64,000 bases of DNA from Desulfuromonadaceae bacterium (GCA_028687585.1 JAQTZV010000016.1:62001-126000), one strand, 5' to 3'. Positions 34,485-44,760 are shown, counted from the stretch's first letter. Translations and numbers: made by a program. The notes: generated by a model not told the origin, from the sequence alone.

Positions 34485-35216
34485 ATGTCAGACACACGGA
34501 ATCGGGCGAACATAATATTCGGAGAACTTCTGCGACGCTTATCTTCTACCGCTGAACCAGGCAATGAACTCAAGAATTTTCTTGAAACGGAGTTGTCAGA
34601 CTACCCTGCTGAAGAGAGGCTGTCTATCCTGACTGCTCTTATGGAGAGATTTACAAACGAGGAGCCAGCTTATTTGAAGAGTGGTGCGGCATCTGATGAC
34701 GCATCCAAGCTGATGTCGCGTTTTTTGGGCCGCAATTTTGAAGCCGAAGGACTGAGCCAGGAAGAAATTTTCAGCAAATTTTCCACTTCACTTAATACGC
34801 TTTTCGATTCCATAAACCGGATTATGGCAGTAATCAACCAAACACTTCTCGGCGAGGACCCTGATCTTGCCACCATTAGAAAAATTATTGGTTCGAATAT
34901 TGACGGTGAAGAAAATGAGGTATTAATCGGTGACTATCTGGAGCGAATCCAGAAGTCATTCATGATTGCACATACATCTTTTCAGCAAGCATCTGCAACT
35001 CTTTTCAGTCAAATTCTGAGTGAACTTGATCCGGATACCTTGTCTAAATCACTCTCTTCCGGCTTCAAATTCGGAGCACTTCGCAAGGCAGAACTATACG
35101 ATATGTATGAAGAAAAATATATGAAAATGAAACGATGGCATGAGTCAGGACAGTATATGGAACGACTGCTCCGTGATTTTGAAAAGCGCTGCCAACAGGA
35201 AATATATAAGTTGTAA
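34485..35216 (+). CDS. Stand-alone TagH-type T6SS FHA C-terminal domain
   Basis: From ATG 34485 (GAGGTG at good spacing; a GTG at 34476 is the alternative) the 243-residue product matches the helical C-terminal region of T6SS TagH proteins: FLGRNFEAEGLSQEE, LLGEDPDLATIRKIIG, AHTSFQQASATLFSQILSELDPDTL, KAELYDMYEEKYMKMKRW. No FHA domain is present; the FHA part is a separate gene 2 kb upstream. The gene ends 60 bp before tssJ. A split TagH is inferred. Confidence 0.75.
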   Translation: MSDTRNRANIIFGELLRRLSSTAEPGNELKNFLETELSDYPAEERLSILTALMERFTNEEPAYLKSGAASDDASKLMSRFLGRNFEAEGLSQEEIFSKFSTSLNTLFDSINRIMAVINQTLLGEDPDLATIRKIIGSNIDGEENEVLIGDYLERIQKSFMIAHTSFQQASATLFSQILSELDPDTLSKSLSSGFKFGALRKAELYDMYEEKYMKMKRWHESGQYMERLLRDFEKRCQQEIYKL

Positions 35217-35275
35217 TAATATTTGAAATACAATAAAACAAAACAATATTATGTTTTAAAATGGGAGATACTTTA

Positions 35276-35800
35276 ATGAAATCCGTTCACTTTATGCTGT
35301 TAACTGTCACCCTAATTTTACTTTGCTCTTGTTCGATGTTCTCCTCAAACCCAAAGGTTGCTGTACCACCTCCTCAAACTCCTCCAACTCAGTATAAAAA
35401 AGGAGGACTTACCTTAAGCATCGCTGCAGATCCTCAGCTTAACAGATACAAGAATAGTCCTCATACTCTTCTGATATGTTTTTACCAACTAAAGGATCCG
35501 AATGCTTTCAATCAGCTTGCCGATGATCCAAACTCGCTCGCTAAACTCATGGAGTGCAGCAAATTTGATGCATCAGTTACCCACACGAAAAGGATTGTTA
35601 TCCAACCGGGGCAAACATTGTCGGAGCAAAGGGATCTGGCTGAGGGTACGCGGTTTTTCGGTTTAGCGGCCGGGTACTACAGTCAAGGCACTGAAAAAAC
35701 AACACATCTGGCTCCCCTCACGACCGGTTTGACCAATTCGCCCATGAGCGTGAATATCGAACTGGGGCCGAATGAAATATCTCGAGTTACGGTGAAATAA
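35276..35800 (+). CDS. tssJ: T6SS outer-membrane lipoprotein TssJ
   Basis: ATG 35276 follows GGGAG. The 174-residue product has a lipobox (LILLCSC) and the TssJ transthyretin-like fold: KKGGLTLSIAADPQLNRY..PHTLLICFYQLKDPNAFNQL, then LAEGTRFFGLAAGYY. TssJ anchors TssM to the outer membrane in the T6SS membrane complex. tssK begins 1 bp after its stop. This opens the core operon. Confidence 0.93.
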   Translation: MKSVHFMLLTVTLILLCSCSMFSSNPKVAVPPPQTPPTQYKKGGLTLSIAADPQLNRYKNSPHTLLICFYQLKDPNAFNQLADDPNSLAKLMECSKFDASVTHTKRIVIQPGQTLSEQRDLAEGTRFFGLAAGYYSQGTEKTTHLAPLTTGLTNSPMSVNIELGPNEISRVTVK

Positions 35801-35801
35801 C

Positions 35802-37199
35802 ATGGAACTGCAGCGACCTCTCTTTTGGCACCAGGGCTTGTTTCTTCAACCGCAACACTTCCAGCTTGCGGATCGAGTCAATCAATCCCTGCACATCCCT
35901 CTATTGGAATATATGACCCCACATTTTTGGGGCGTGTACTCCATTGGAATCCATAAAGCCGCCCTGGGAACCAGATCCTTTCAACTCTCTAAGGGAGAAT
36001 TCGTGTTCCCTGATGGCGCCCACTTGGTCACGCCGGGCAATGCGGTAATCGAGTCCCGGACCTTTGAAGAAGACTGGGTCGCCGGTGGCAAACCGTTCAC
36101 TATTTATATCGGACTAAAAAAGTGGAACGAGTCGGGCGAGAATGTTACTGCAATTGATTCCATGGACAACCTGGCAAAAGTTTCAACCCGGTATGCTGTC
36201 ACCAATGACCCCGAAAATGTCGTTGACATCCATTCAGATGGACCATCAGGTGATGTCAGGCGAATGAGCTTCGTCATAAAGATTTTTTGGGAAACAGAGG
36301 TCAACCTGGTTGGCGACTACCTGCTTATTCCCGTAGCACAACTTGAGCGAACCAGAGAAGGGATCGAATTTTCTCAGAAATTTATCCCTCCATGTATCTC
36401 CATCGGCAGTTCACAACTCCTTTTCGAAAATATGAAGGAGATCAGAGATCAACTATCCTCACGGAGTCGACAACTCGAGGGCTACAAGAGGCAGCGTGGT
36501 ATACAAACGTCCGATTTCGGGACCAGGGATATGGTCTATCTGTTGGCACTTCGCTCGCTCAACAGGTTCTTGCCATTGCTTTTTCACTACTGTGAAGCGA
36601 GCAAGCAGCTTCATCCGTGGCATGCATATGGAGTTCTGCGGCAACTGATCGGAGAACTGTCGACATTTTCTGAAACAATCAGCGCTCAGGGTGAGTCGAT
36701 GCAAGATGGAATGCTGCTCCTTCCGGAATACGACCATCAAAATCTTGGTGAATGCTTCTTTTCGGCACATCTACTGATAATCAAGCTTCTGGACGAAATA
36801 ACCTCCGGACCTGAATATGTGTTGCCGCTCCTGTATGATGGAACGTATTTCACATCTGAGATGAATCCGGCACATTATGGGCAGAAATACCGCTATTTCC
36901 TTGCCCTCAAGTCTGCGGACGAGTCCCGGTCATTCCTCCAGGCTGTTTCGGCTGTTGTAAAGCTCTCTTCGCGTGAGCGCATGCCGCTACTGATCGCCCG
37001 CGCCCTTCCCGGCATCGGTATTGAATATCTGCAGACTCCGCCTCAAGAGCTCCCAAGAAGATCAAATACTTTTTATTTTGCCGTTGACAGTAACGGCGAA
37101 CAATGGGCTCAGGTAGAAAAGGGGCGTAATATTGCTCTGTATTGGGACAACGCTCCTGAAGACCTTGAGGTTGAATTGATGATCGTCACACGGGGGTAG
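35802..37199 (+). CDS. tssK: T6SS baseplate protein TssK
   Basis: The 465-residue protein begins LFWHQGLFLQPQHFQLADR, the TssK signature, and ends with the receptor-binding-like domain (NTFYFAVDSNGEQWAQVEKGRNIALYW). The trimeric protein links the baseplate to TssL and TssM. Length is close to the usual 445. Confidence 0.96.
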   Translation: MELQRPLFWHQGLFLQPQHFQLADRVNQSLHIPLLEYMTPHFWGVYSIGIHKAALGTRSFQLSKGEFVFPDGAHLVTPGNAVIESRTFEEDWVAGGKPFTIYIGLKKWNESGENVTAIDSMDNLAKVSTRYAVTNDPENVVDIHSDGPSGDVRRMSFVIKIFWETEVNLVGDYLLIPVAQLERTREGIEFSQKFIPPCISIGSSQLLFENMKEIRDQLSSRSRQLEGYKRQRGIQTSDFGTRDMVYLLALRSLNRFLPLLFHYCEASKQLHPWHAYGVLRQLIGELSTFSETISAQGESMQDGMLLLPEYDHQNLGECFFSAHLLIIKLLDEITSGPEYVLPLLYDGTYFTSEMNPAHYGQKYRYFLALKSADESRSFLQAVSAVVKLSSRERMPLLIARALPGIGIEYLQTPPQELPRRSNTFYFAVDSNGEQWAQVEKGRNIALYWDNAPEDLEVELMIVTRG

Positions 37200-37223
37200 A
37201 ATTATAACCAGGGGGATACTTGG

Positions 37224-37916
37224 ATGCCAAACAGCTACCAAATCGGGGGGCTAACCATGCGCCTTATTGATTGTTTTGTTCAGCTAATCGGCTATGTAGA
37301 GCTGATGCTGGAAAACCTGAATATAAATCAGTCTTCTTACGAACAGGTTAGAGAGGATGTCATACGCCTTCTCACCGCAAGTGAGACTGCTGCAAAAACA
37401 GGATCCGTACCTCAGGACGAATATGATCAGGCGAGGTTTGTTGTCTGTGCCTGGATTGACGAAGCGCTGCTTGCGTCGACATGGCAATACAGGGGTGTCT
37501 GGCAGAGAGAACAGCTGCAGAGGCTTTATTACAATACAACCGATGCCGGAGTTGAGGTATTCAACCGCTTGAATACCCTTGCACTTCACCAGAACGATCT
37601 CCGTGAAGTATACTACTGTTGCATTTCCCTTGGGTTTAAAGGTCGTTTCATCAACCAGGGGGATGATTTCCTGCTGAATCAGTTGCGAGGATCGAATCTC
37701 AAGGTTATTGCAGGAAGCACCCCAGGCATGACACCCCCTGACCGCGCCGACCTGTTTCCGGAAGGAATGCCGCTGCGTGGTGCGGATATACAACCAAAAC
37801 AGTCACGATATTCTCTTGGAACAGTGATCGCCATTGTCGCACCGTTTATGCTTTTTGGTGTACTCTACTTCATTTTCCGATTCGCTCTTGCCGGTGTGGT
37901 TGAAAAAATCTCCTAG
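37224..37916 (+). CDS. tssL: T6SS inner-membrane protein TssL (DotU family)
   Basis: The 230-residue product has the DotU cytosolic helical domain (VCAWIDEALLASTWQYRGVWQREQLQRLYYNTTDAGVEVFNRL, LGFKGRF) and one C-terminal transmembrane helix (VIAIVAPFMLFGVLYFIFRF). No OmpA-like peptidoglycan-binding extension is present. It forms the inner-membrane part of the channel with TssM. Confidence 0.95.
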   Translation: MPNSYQIGGLTMRLIDCFVQLIGYVELMLENLNINQSSYEQVREDVIRLLTASETAAKTGSVPQDEYDQARFVVCAWIDEALLASTWQYRGVWQREQLQRLYYNTTDAGVEVFNRLNTLALHQNDLREVYYCCISLGFKGRFINQGDDFLLNQLRGSNLKVIAGSTPGMTPPDRADLFPEGMPLRGADIQPKQSRYSLGTVIAIVAPFMLFGVLYFIFRFALAGVVEKIS

Positions 37917-37930
37917 GGTGTGGTGATACC

Positions 37931-40900
37931 TTGAAAAATACACTTCTCACAATTCTCAAATATCTCCTCATTGTTGCTCTTGTCGCGCTGGTTTTGCTTG
38001 CGATCATCGGCATCATCTACATCATGTCCTGGCCCTGGTGGGTCGGAATCTTTCTTGCGATCTGCCTTGTTGGCCTCTATATCGGTTTCCTGTTCATCAG
38101 GAAGCTTTTACAGAGGCGCAGAGAACAGAATTTTGTCCAGCAGGTTATCGAGCAGGACAACAGCCAGGTCAAGGCGATGTCATCTGCCGAACAGGGACAG
38201 ATGCTGGAAATTCAGGAGCGGTGGAAAGATGCGATTGAGACCCTTAAAAGCTCGCATCTGAAGAAGCAGGGGAACCCACTCTATGTTCTCCCGTGGTACA
38301 TGATCATGGGGGAGAGCGGCTCCGGCAAGACTACTGCCATTAGCAGCGCCCGTCTCACCTCCCCTTTTTCGGAAGCGCATCACACGTCGGGAGTTTCCGG
38401 AACAAGAAACTGTGACTGGTGGTTCTTTGATAAATCGATCATTATTGATACTGCCGGTCGCTACGCCATTAACGTGGATCAGGGTGGTGACAGGGATGAG
38501 TGGCAGAAGTTCCTGTCACTTCTCGGAAAGTACCGGAAAAAAGAGCCGATAAACGGTTTGATCATCACAGTTGCCGCCGACAAACTGATGGGAGGATACC
38601 CAGAGACCCTTGAAGCTGACGGGAAACAACTCCGTAGCCGCATTGATGAACTGATGCTGTCACTGGGAGTTAAATTCCCCGTGTACCTGCTTGTTACCAA
38701 GTGTGACCTGATACAGGGGATGACCCAGTTCTGTGAAGCCCTTCCGGAACAATCACAGACGAACCCTATGGGCTTTATTAACCAGGAACTTTCCAAAGAC
38801 GTTTCCGGCTTTTTCGACACTGCATTCAAAACGGTGACTGAAAGACTCAAAAATCTCCGTCTCTACCTGCTCAATCAGAGTGACTCCGGTCGCAAAAATT
38901 CTGGGGTAGTGCTGTTTCCTGATGAGTTCCAGTGCCTGAAACCAGGGCTTGAGGTATTTGTAAAAACGGCATTTCAGGAGAATAACTACCAGGATACGCC
39001 GTTGTTCCGGGGTGTATTTTTTTCCAGTGGCAAGCAGGAAGGTACGCCGTTTTCGAAATTGCTCGGTGGACTGGGTCTCATTTCTGAACAGGAGATACTC
39101 CCCGGGACCAGCAGAGGAATATTCCTGCATGACTTTTTTGATAAAGTTCTGCCCATGGATCGCTCCATGTTTGCGCCAACATCCCGTTCACGCGAATGGC
39201 AGATGATTACCAGAAACCTTGGTCTTGCATCCTGGATACTCATTTGGGTCTCTCTCTGCGGAATTTTGAGTTATTCGTTTGTCAAGAACATGTCCATCAT
39301 TCGCGACGCTACCGGGGTGATTGCCAAGAGCCCGCAACTCAAGGGGAATTTTTTTGCGGATCTCGATTCTATGGACCAGTTCAGGCAGATGGTACTCAGG
39401 GTCGAGCAGAAAAACAGGAACTGGTGGATCCCTCGCCTCTGGCTTTACAAAAGCCGGGATGTTGAGGTCGAACTCAAAAAGAGATATGCGAAACAGTTCC
39501 AGGAGCGATTCCTCGCCGAATTTGACCGAGGGATGTCTGGAGTCATCGGCGGTGTATCAATGGCCACACCGGAGGATGCTGCCGGACAGTATGTTGTGCA
39601 CCTTGTTAGACGGATTAACCTGCTGCAGGCATCACTCGATGCATCTGGCGTAGATTCCCTTAAAGGAAAACCGCTGCCTGACTACGTAGCTGTGTCTATA
39701 AAGGATACCCTGAATCCGGAGGTCACAAAAAAGTTCGGCAATCTCTATCTTTATTACCTTGCATGGCGTCTTGACAAACCTGAAGTCAACAAGGAAATCG
39801 CTCAACTTCAATTATGGTTAAAGCATCTTCTGTCTGTCAAGGGGGGCGATCTCAGGTGGACGGTGGAATGGGCAAACAGGTCCGGAGTGGCACAACCGGT
39901 CACCCTTGCCTCCTTCTGGCCCGGTTCAAGAAAGGTGAATGAAGATATCCTTGTTCCACCTGCATTTACTAAAAAAGGGAAGAATGAAGTGGTCACCCTT
40001 ATGGAGGAGATCAAGGGTGCATACCCGGAACTGGGGATCGTGGAACGTGAATCAGCACGGTTTGAAGTGTGGTATCGCAGCAATGCGTATGCGTCGTGGC
40101 AACGATTTGCCGGACTCTTTCCACGCGGCGAAGAGCGCCTTGCCGGCGCCAAAGAGTGGCAGGCAGCCGCTGCAGCCATGACGACAGACCAGGGAGCGTA
40201 TCAGGCCTTTCTGACAACCATGGCGAGCGAACTGCTGGCATTCGGCACGGGAGAGGCTACCCCCGCCTGGGTGCAACAGGTGTTTCAGTACCAGATTATC
40301 AAGACACCGGGAGTGGCAGTCAAAACCATCGATGAAGGGAAAAAACTCGCAGAAAAGGTTGGCGACCTCGTCGGTAAAAAGGTTGAAAGCGGGGCACAGC
40401 TTGCAGCAGTCAAGCCGCTTCAGGAATATCTCGCTGCGGTTGCAGCCATGTCTCCTGCCACCAAGTCAAGGCCCCAGGCGTTCCAGTTGACTCAGCAGGT
40501 CTTTTCTGAGGATGCGGTGTCAAGTAAGTCACCGTTTTACCTTGCAGCTGATGCTTCTCGTCGACTCAGGGCCAGCTATCCAGGCGGTATCGATGACACC
40601 ATGTTCAAACTGGTCACTGGACCGTCTACATTCCTCTGGAGTTTTGTAAGGAAAGAGTCGGCGTGTGTACTGCAGAAACAGTGGGAGGAAAAAGTGCTTC
40701 AGGATGCCCAGGCGGCAACAGATTCGCTGACTTTGCAGGCAATCATGGGACCTGAAGGGCCGGTCTGGAAATATGCCAAGGATCCGGCAGGGCCATTTAT
40801 TGGCTGGACACCCCAGCAGGGCTATTACACCAAATCAGCACTTGGCGGGAGTGTAGATTTCAATCCATCGTTCTTTGTTTTCCTCAAAAAGGGAGCCAAA

Positions 40901-41386
40901 GCAAAAATTGCTGCCGGGCCCGCGATAAAACTGGGAAGCAACGTGAACATCAAAGGGCTTCCTACTGATGTCAATAACGAAGCGACCACCAAACCCCAGG
41001 GGACACGACTTGAAATGCAGTGTGCATCGGGTGTATTTGTCATTGAAAACCTGAACTTCCCCGTCAGTAAGAATCTTGTCTGGTCACCTGATACGTGTGG
41101 AGAAGTCGTATTCCAAATTGAAATCGGAGACCTGGTTCTTTCACACAAATATGAAAACTTTCCCGAATTCCTGAAGGCATTCGAAGGTGGGAGGCACACG
41201 TTTTATGCCCAGGACTTCCCAAGGGAAAAATCTTTACTTGACCGGATGAAGGTCCGGTTTATAAGGGTCAATTACCAGTTCAGCGGCACTCATGAGATCG
41301 TGAAGATGGCGAGAGGTGGAGGAAACGGCGGTAGTGGCGCTTCCCAGGGACTGATACCCCGTGCTGTCGCACACTGCTGGGATTAA
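37931..41386 (+). CDS. tssM: T6SS membrane core protein TssM (IcmF family)
   Basis: The frame opens with TTG at 37931, 14 bp after tssL. The 1151-residue protein has two transmembrane helices (about 8-55), a cytosolic NTPase domain with Walker A GESGSGKTT (127-135) and IIDTAGRY, a third helix near 432-452 (LASWILIWVSLCGILSYSFV) and a large periplasmic part. It spans the envelope and contacts TssJ. The Walker motif is intact. Its stop overlaps the tagF start by one base. Confidence 0.95.
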   Translation: MKNTLLTILKYLLIVALVALVLLAIIGIIYIMSWPWWVGIFLAICLVGLYIGFLFIRKLLQRRREQNFVQQVIEQDNSQVKAMSSAEQGQMLEIQERWKDAIETLKSSHLKKQGNPLYVLPWYMIMGESGSGKTTAISSARLTSPFSEAHHTSGVSGTRNCDWWFFDKSIIIDTAGRYAINVDQGGDRDEWQKFLSLLGKYRKKEPINGLIITVAADKLMGGYPETLEADGKQLRSRIDELMLSLGVKFPVYLLVTKCDLIQGMTQFCEALPEQSQTNPMGFINQELSKDVSGFFDTAFKTVTERLKNLRLYLLNQSDSGRKNSGVVLFPDEFQCLKPGLEVFVKTAFQENNYQDTPLFRGVFFSSGKQEGTPFSKLLGGLGLISEQEILPGTSRGIFLHDFFDKVLPMDRSMFAPTSRSREWQMITRNLGLASWILIWVSLCGILSYSFVKNMSIIRDATGVIAKSPQLKGNFFADLDSMDQFRQMVLRVEQKNRNWWIPRLWLYKSRDVEVELKKRYAKQFQERFLAEFDRGMSGVIGGVSMATPEDAAGQYVVHLVRRINLLQASLDASGVDSLKGKPLPDYVAVSIKDTLNPEVTKKFGNLYLYYLAWRLDKPEVNKEIAQLQLWLKHLLSVKGGDLRWTVEWANRSGVAQPVTLASFWPGSRKVNEDILVPPAFTKKGKNEVVTLMEEIKGAYPELGIVERESARFEVWYRSNAYASWQRFAGLFPRGEERLAGAKEWQAAAAAMTTDQGAYQAFLTTMASELLAFGTGEATPAWVQQVFQYQIIKTPGVAVKTIDEGKKLAEKVGDLVGKKVESGAQLAAVKPLQEYLAAVAAMSPATKSRPQAFQLTQQVFSEDAVSSKSPFYLAADASRRLRASYPGGIDDTMFKLVTGPSTFLWSFVRKESACVLQKQWEEKVLQDAQAATDSLTLQAIMGPEGPVWKYAKDPAGPFIGWTPQQGYYTKSALGGSVDFNPSFFVFLKKGAKAKIAAGPAIKLGSNVNIKGLPTDVNNEATTKPQGTRLEMQCASGVFVIENLNFPVSKNLVWSPDTCGEVVFQIEIGDLVLSHKYENFPEFLKAFEGGRHTFYAQDFPREKSLLDRMKVRFIRVNYQFSGTHEIVKMARGGGNGGSGASQGLIPRAVAHCWD

Positions 41387-42084
41387 TGTTATCCATGTTG
41401 ACGCAATGGCAATGGGCAGCGTGTGGCAAACACCCGGTCGCAAAGGATTACATTCGGCTTGGGATCCAGTTCCCTCTCGGAATGACCCTGTTTTCATGGG
41501 TAGAGCAAGGCTATTCAAAATTAAAGCATGACAAGTCGGAAAGATATCCGGTTACTTGGAGATTCTGGATTAATGGTACAGTGAATGACAGTCTCGCATG
41601 CGGAATTCTATTGGAAAGTTGTGATGCTATTGGTAGACCGTATCCCCTGTTGCTCATGGGAAGTGGAGCTTCCCGGAAATGGAAGGAGTGCTGGGAAAAT
41701 CTGCCGATAGCATGTGAGGCGGTATGGAACAGTGCTGAGTCGCTCTTTACACACAAAATGACAACCGTTCCGGAATTGATCTCCGGTCTGGCTAAGCTCA
41801 CCTCTCCGTTGGATGTTCTACTGGACGATACCCTTCCCCCGGCTCTCTCTCTTAGATCTCTGGACGGAGATATGGACTCGGAGTTTTGTCTTTTTTCTCT
41901 TGAAGCGCTCAACGGCAGTCGCATTGAGGTGGCGGCGGCGATGCGGCTTAGCTTGTTGCTAAAGAAAAGGAATGCCACCCCTCCGGTTGCGGTTTTTATC
42001 GGTGGAGGGAAAACCGCACATATGGCCGTCATGAGGCGCCCCCTGAAATCTCAGGATTTTGAGGTACTCTGGAACCTGCAATAG
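41386..42084 (+). CDS. tagF: T6SS-associated protein TagF (ImpM family)
   Basis: The 232-residue protein has the TagF start GKHPVAKDYIRLG (normally GKLPxxGDF), WRFWINGTVND, and PYPLLLMGSG. Family members in Pseudomonas and Agrobacterium repress T6SS assembly after translation, often fused to a PppA phosphatase. Here no phosphatase domain is attached. Low conservation is normal in this family. Confidence 0.8.
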   Translation: MLSMLTQWQWAACGKHPVAKDYIRLGIQFPLGMTLFSWVEQGYSKLKHDKSERYPVTWRFWINGTVNDSLACGILLESCDAIGRPYPLLLMGSGASRKWKECWENLPIACEAVWNSAESLFTHKMTTVPELISGLAKLTSPLDVLLDDTLPPALSLRSLDGDMDSEFCLFSLEALNGSRIEVAAAMRLSLLLKKRNATPPVAVFIGGGKTAHMAVMRRPLKSQDFEVLWNLQ

Positions 42085-42099
42085 CTACAAAGGGAGGTT

Positions 42100-42915
42100 G
42101 TGATGAACAGTGCAGATCTGATAAGGGACGGGAAGCTTTCAGAAGCTCGGGAGAGCCTCGTTTCAAAAATCAAAGCTGCTCCTGGCGATACAAAAGCTCG
42201 AACCCTCCTGTTTCAGGTGCTTGCGTTTTGCGGCGAATGGGACAAGGTGGCACGGCATCTCGATCTTCTCATCAGTCAGCTCCCGGAGACAGCTACCGGT
42301 ACGCTCGTTTACCTGAATCTCGTCTCAGCCGAGAAATCGCGGCAGGAAGTCGCTGCAGGACGGCAAACACCCGATTTCATGACGGAGCCACCTTCCTTTC
42401 TCACTGCATTGCTTGAAGCGAGAAGATTACTTGCCGACGGGGATACGGCCACCGCTACTTCACTTCTTGACAAGGTAGAGGAACAGCTTCTGGAAGTTTC
42501 CGGGCTGTCACAATCAGGGCCTTTTATCGGTTTTAGCGAGTGTGATGCAACCTTGACCGGTATCCTGGAAGTGTTTGTCCATGACCGTTACATCTGGTTT
42601 CCGCTCGCTTCAATACGGGAGCTTTCCGTTCAAAAGCCGAAAACTCTCCTGGAAACCCTTTGGGCCCCCGGAAGGATCGTGACATGGAGCGGACTGACAA
42701 CAGAATGCTTTCTACCTGTTATGTATCCCGGTTCTTCATCCTTTGAAAGCGACCCGGTTCGAATGGGAAGAATAACCGATTGGATCGACCTTGGAAATGG
42801 TAACTACCGTGGAGTGGGACAGCATCTCTTTATGGTTGGCGATCAGGAAAAGAGTCTGCTTGAACTTGGAGAAATCACATTCAATCCCCCTTCGCAGGAG
42901 GAAATTTCATGCTAG
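42100..42915 (+). CDS. tagJ: T6SS accessory protein TagJ/ImpE
   Basis: The 271-residue protein has a TPR-like N-terminal half (IRDGKLSEARESLVSKIKAAPGDTKARTLLFQVLAFCGEWDKVARHLDLL) and a C-terminal ImpE domain (FIGFSECDATLTGILEVFVHDRYIWFPLASIRELSV, YPGSSSF). ImpE/TagJ proteins bind TssB and accompany some sheath types. It overlaps tssA by 7 bp. Confidence 0.9.
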   Translation: MMNSADLIRDGKLSEARESLVSKIKAAPGDTKARTLLFQVLAFCGEWDKVARHLDLLISQLPETATGTLVYLNLVSAEKSRQEVAAGRQTPDFMTEPPSFLTALLEARRLLADGDTATATSLLDKVEEQLLEVSGLSQSGPFIGFSECDATLTGILEVFVHDRYIWFPLASIRELSVQKPKTLLETLWAPGRIVTWSGLTTECFLPVMYPGSSSFESDPVRMGRITDWIDLGNGNYRGVGQHLFMVGDQEKSLLELGEITFNPPSQEEISC

Positions 42916-44213
42916 GTTATATCAACCTTGAACCCGTTACAGCGCCCATTTCTGAAGAATCGCCTGCCGGTGAAGATCTTCGTTATACGAAATTGTATGA
43001 CGAAATGAAAGAGGCCCGGCGTGCAGATGATGACATTCCTCAGGGTGACTGGAAACGGGAAAATAAAAGTGCTGATTGGGATAAGGTTATCCACTTGTCA
43101 CTTGACGCCCTTACTAGTCAGTCAAAGGATTTTCAGATTGCTGCCTGGCTCACTGAAGCGCTGGCAATGAAGGAAGGGGCGGAAGGGGTTGAAACCGGGC
43201 TTCGGATTTTAACGGCTCTTTTGTCGCATTTTTGGGAGACTGCGTATCCGTTAGTGGAAGATGATGACTACGACTACCGGATCGCTCCGTTTGAATTCCT
43301 GAACGACAGGTTGTCCAGCGCCATACGCACCATTCCACTAACCGATCCGCGCTCGAGCGATGGGTACTCTTTTTCGAAGTGGAAAGAGTCCCGTGATGTT
43401 GGGTACGAAGTTGACGCTCGGGGTGGCCGTCGTGCGGAGATGATTGCCGAGGGGAAACTATCTGCTGAAGAATTTGATTCCGCTGTTGCAAAGTCCTCAG
43501 CCGACTTCTACAAGATACTCGCTGATACCATGGCCAACTGTATTGCTGCTTTTGGCGAAATGGATGTCTTAATTGATCAGAAGTTCGGCGTCCAGGCCCC
43601 ACGGGTCTCTGAGATAGGACAAGTCCTCGACGAGTGCTATCGTATGGTTGTTAAAATCTGTCGGGAACAAAAGGGGCTGAATAGTGCTTTTGACACACCC
43701 CCCGATGCATCTGTAGAGGGTGAATCATCTGGCGACACGTTACCGGAAAGCAGCTCAGTTGATCAAGGAAACAACCCCACTTCCAGTGTGACTTTCCCCC
43801 TGCAGATACCAGGCGGAGGAGAAGCGACTCAGGAAAACATAATTTGGAATGAGGCGATTAGGATGATGCAAGCCGGCTCTCTTAAGGAGGCGCTCAATCT
43901 GCTTCTTTTAGCGGCAGGAAGTCAGCCATCGGAGCGAGAGCGAAGCCGATACCGTTACCTCGTGGTAAAACTCTGCCTCAGAGCAGGAAGACCAGATTTG
44001 GCAAAACCTCTCGTCGAGCAACTTTATAGCATGATTTCAGAATTCCATCTTGAACATTGGGAATCTCCTGCCTGGATTGCGGAAGTCATCGAGTCGCTTT
44101 ACCAGTGTCTCATCAGTGCGGAGTATGTTAATGAGGACCCCGCAAGGGCGCAGGAATTGTTCCGCAAAATATGTACCATGGATGTAACCAAGGCGCTTGC
44201 ATCTCGGAAGTAA
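42909..44213 (+). CDS. tssA: T6SS tail-assembly protein TssA
   Basis: The 434-residue protein starts with the ImpA N-terminal domain (ISEESPAGEDLRYTKLYDEM..EAR, DWDKVIHLSLDALTSQSKDFQIAAWLTEAL, FWETAYPLVEDDD), followed by an acidic, Ser-rich linker (about 255-290) and a helical C-terminus (WNEAIRMMQAGSLKEALNLLLLA, FRKICTMDVTKAL). TssA guides sheath and tube building at the baseplate or distal end. Confidence 0.93.
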   Translation: MLGYINLEPVTAPISEESPAGEDLRYTKLYDEMKEARRADDDIPQGDWKRENKSADWDKVIHLSLDALTSQSKDFQIAAWLTEALAMKEGAEGVETGLRILTALLSHFWETAYPLVEDDDYDYRIAPFEFLNDRLSSAIRTIPLTDPRSSDGYSFSKWKESRDVGYEVDARGGRRAEMIAEGKLSAEEFDSAVAKSSADFYKILADTMANCIAAFGEMDVLIDQKFGVQAPRVSEIGQVLDECYRMVVKICREQKGLNSAFDTPPDASVEGESSGDTLPESSSVDQGNNPTSSVTFPLQIPGGGEATQENIIWNEAIRMMQAGSLKEALNLLLLAAGSQPSERERSRYRYLVVKLCLRAGRPDLAKPLVEQLYSMISEFHLEHWESPAWIAEVIESLYQCLISAEYVNEDPARAQELFRKICTMDVTKALASRK

Positions 44214-44238
44214 AATACACGAAATAAGGAGGTAGATC

Positions 44239-44760
44239 ATGGCGGGAAAACAGAGTCTTCAGCACAAGATCGACAGAGTCAGGGCACCGCGGGTTCAAAT
44301 TACGTATGATGTAGAAGTGGGCGATGCCATTGAAATGAAGGAAATTCCTTTCGTAGTCGGCGTTTTGTCTGATTTATCTGGCAAGCCGGATGAACCGCTC
44401 CCGAAGCTCAAAGATCGCAAGTTTGTGGAGATCGATCGGGACAACTTTAACAACGTTCTAGCCGGAATGAAGCCGCGATTGGCTTTTAAAGTTGACAACA
44501 AAATTACCAACGACGATTCAAAGATTGCCGTCGAACTGCGCTTCAAATCTATGGATGATTTTCACCCTGAGCAGGTTGTGCAACAGGTCGCACCACTCAA
44601 GAAGCTGGTCGATGCCCGGCAGAAACTTTCGGAACTCCTTAACAAGCTTGACGGCAATGATCGTCTGGATGAACTGCTGCAGAAGGTCGTCAATGATTCC
44701 GAATCGCTTCAGAAACTGGGCAAACAGGCAGGTGTTGAAACTGATGGTGACAAAGAATAA
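44239..44760 (+). CDS. tssB: T6SS sheath small subunit TssB
   Basis: The 173-residue product has QSLQHKIDRVRAPRVQITYDVEVGDA, FVVGVLSDLSGKP, RKFVEIDRDNFNNVLAGMKPRL and MDDFHPEQVV, all TssB (VipA) hallmarks. With TssC it forms the contractile sheath. It lies 24 bp before tssC and a strong AAGGAGG precedes the start. Confidence 0.97.
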   Translation: MAGKQSLQHKIDRVRAPRVQITYDVEVGDAIEMKEIPFVVGVLSDLSGKPDEPLPKLKDRKFVEIDRDNFNNVLAGMKPRLAFKVDNKITNDDSKIAVELRFKSMDDFHPEQVVQQVAPLKKLVDARQKLSELLNKLDGNDRLDELLQKVVNDSESLQKLGKQAGVETDGDKE

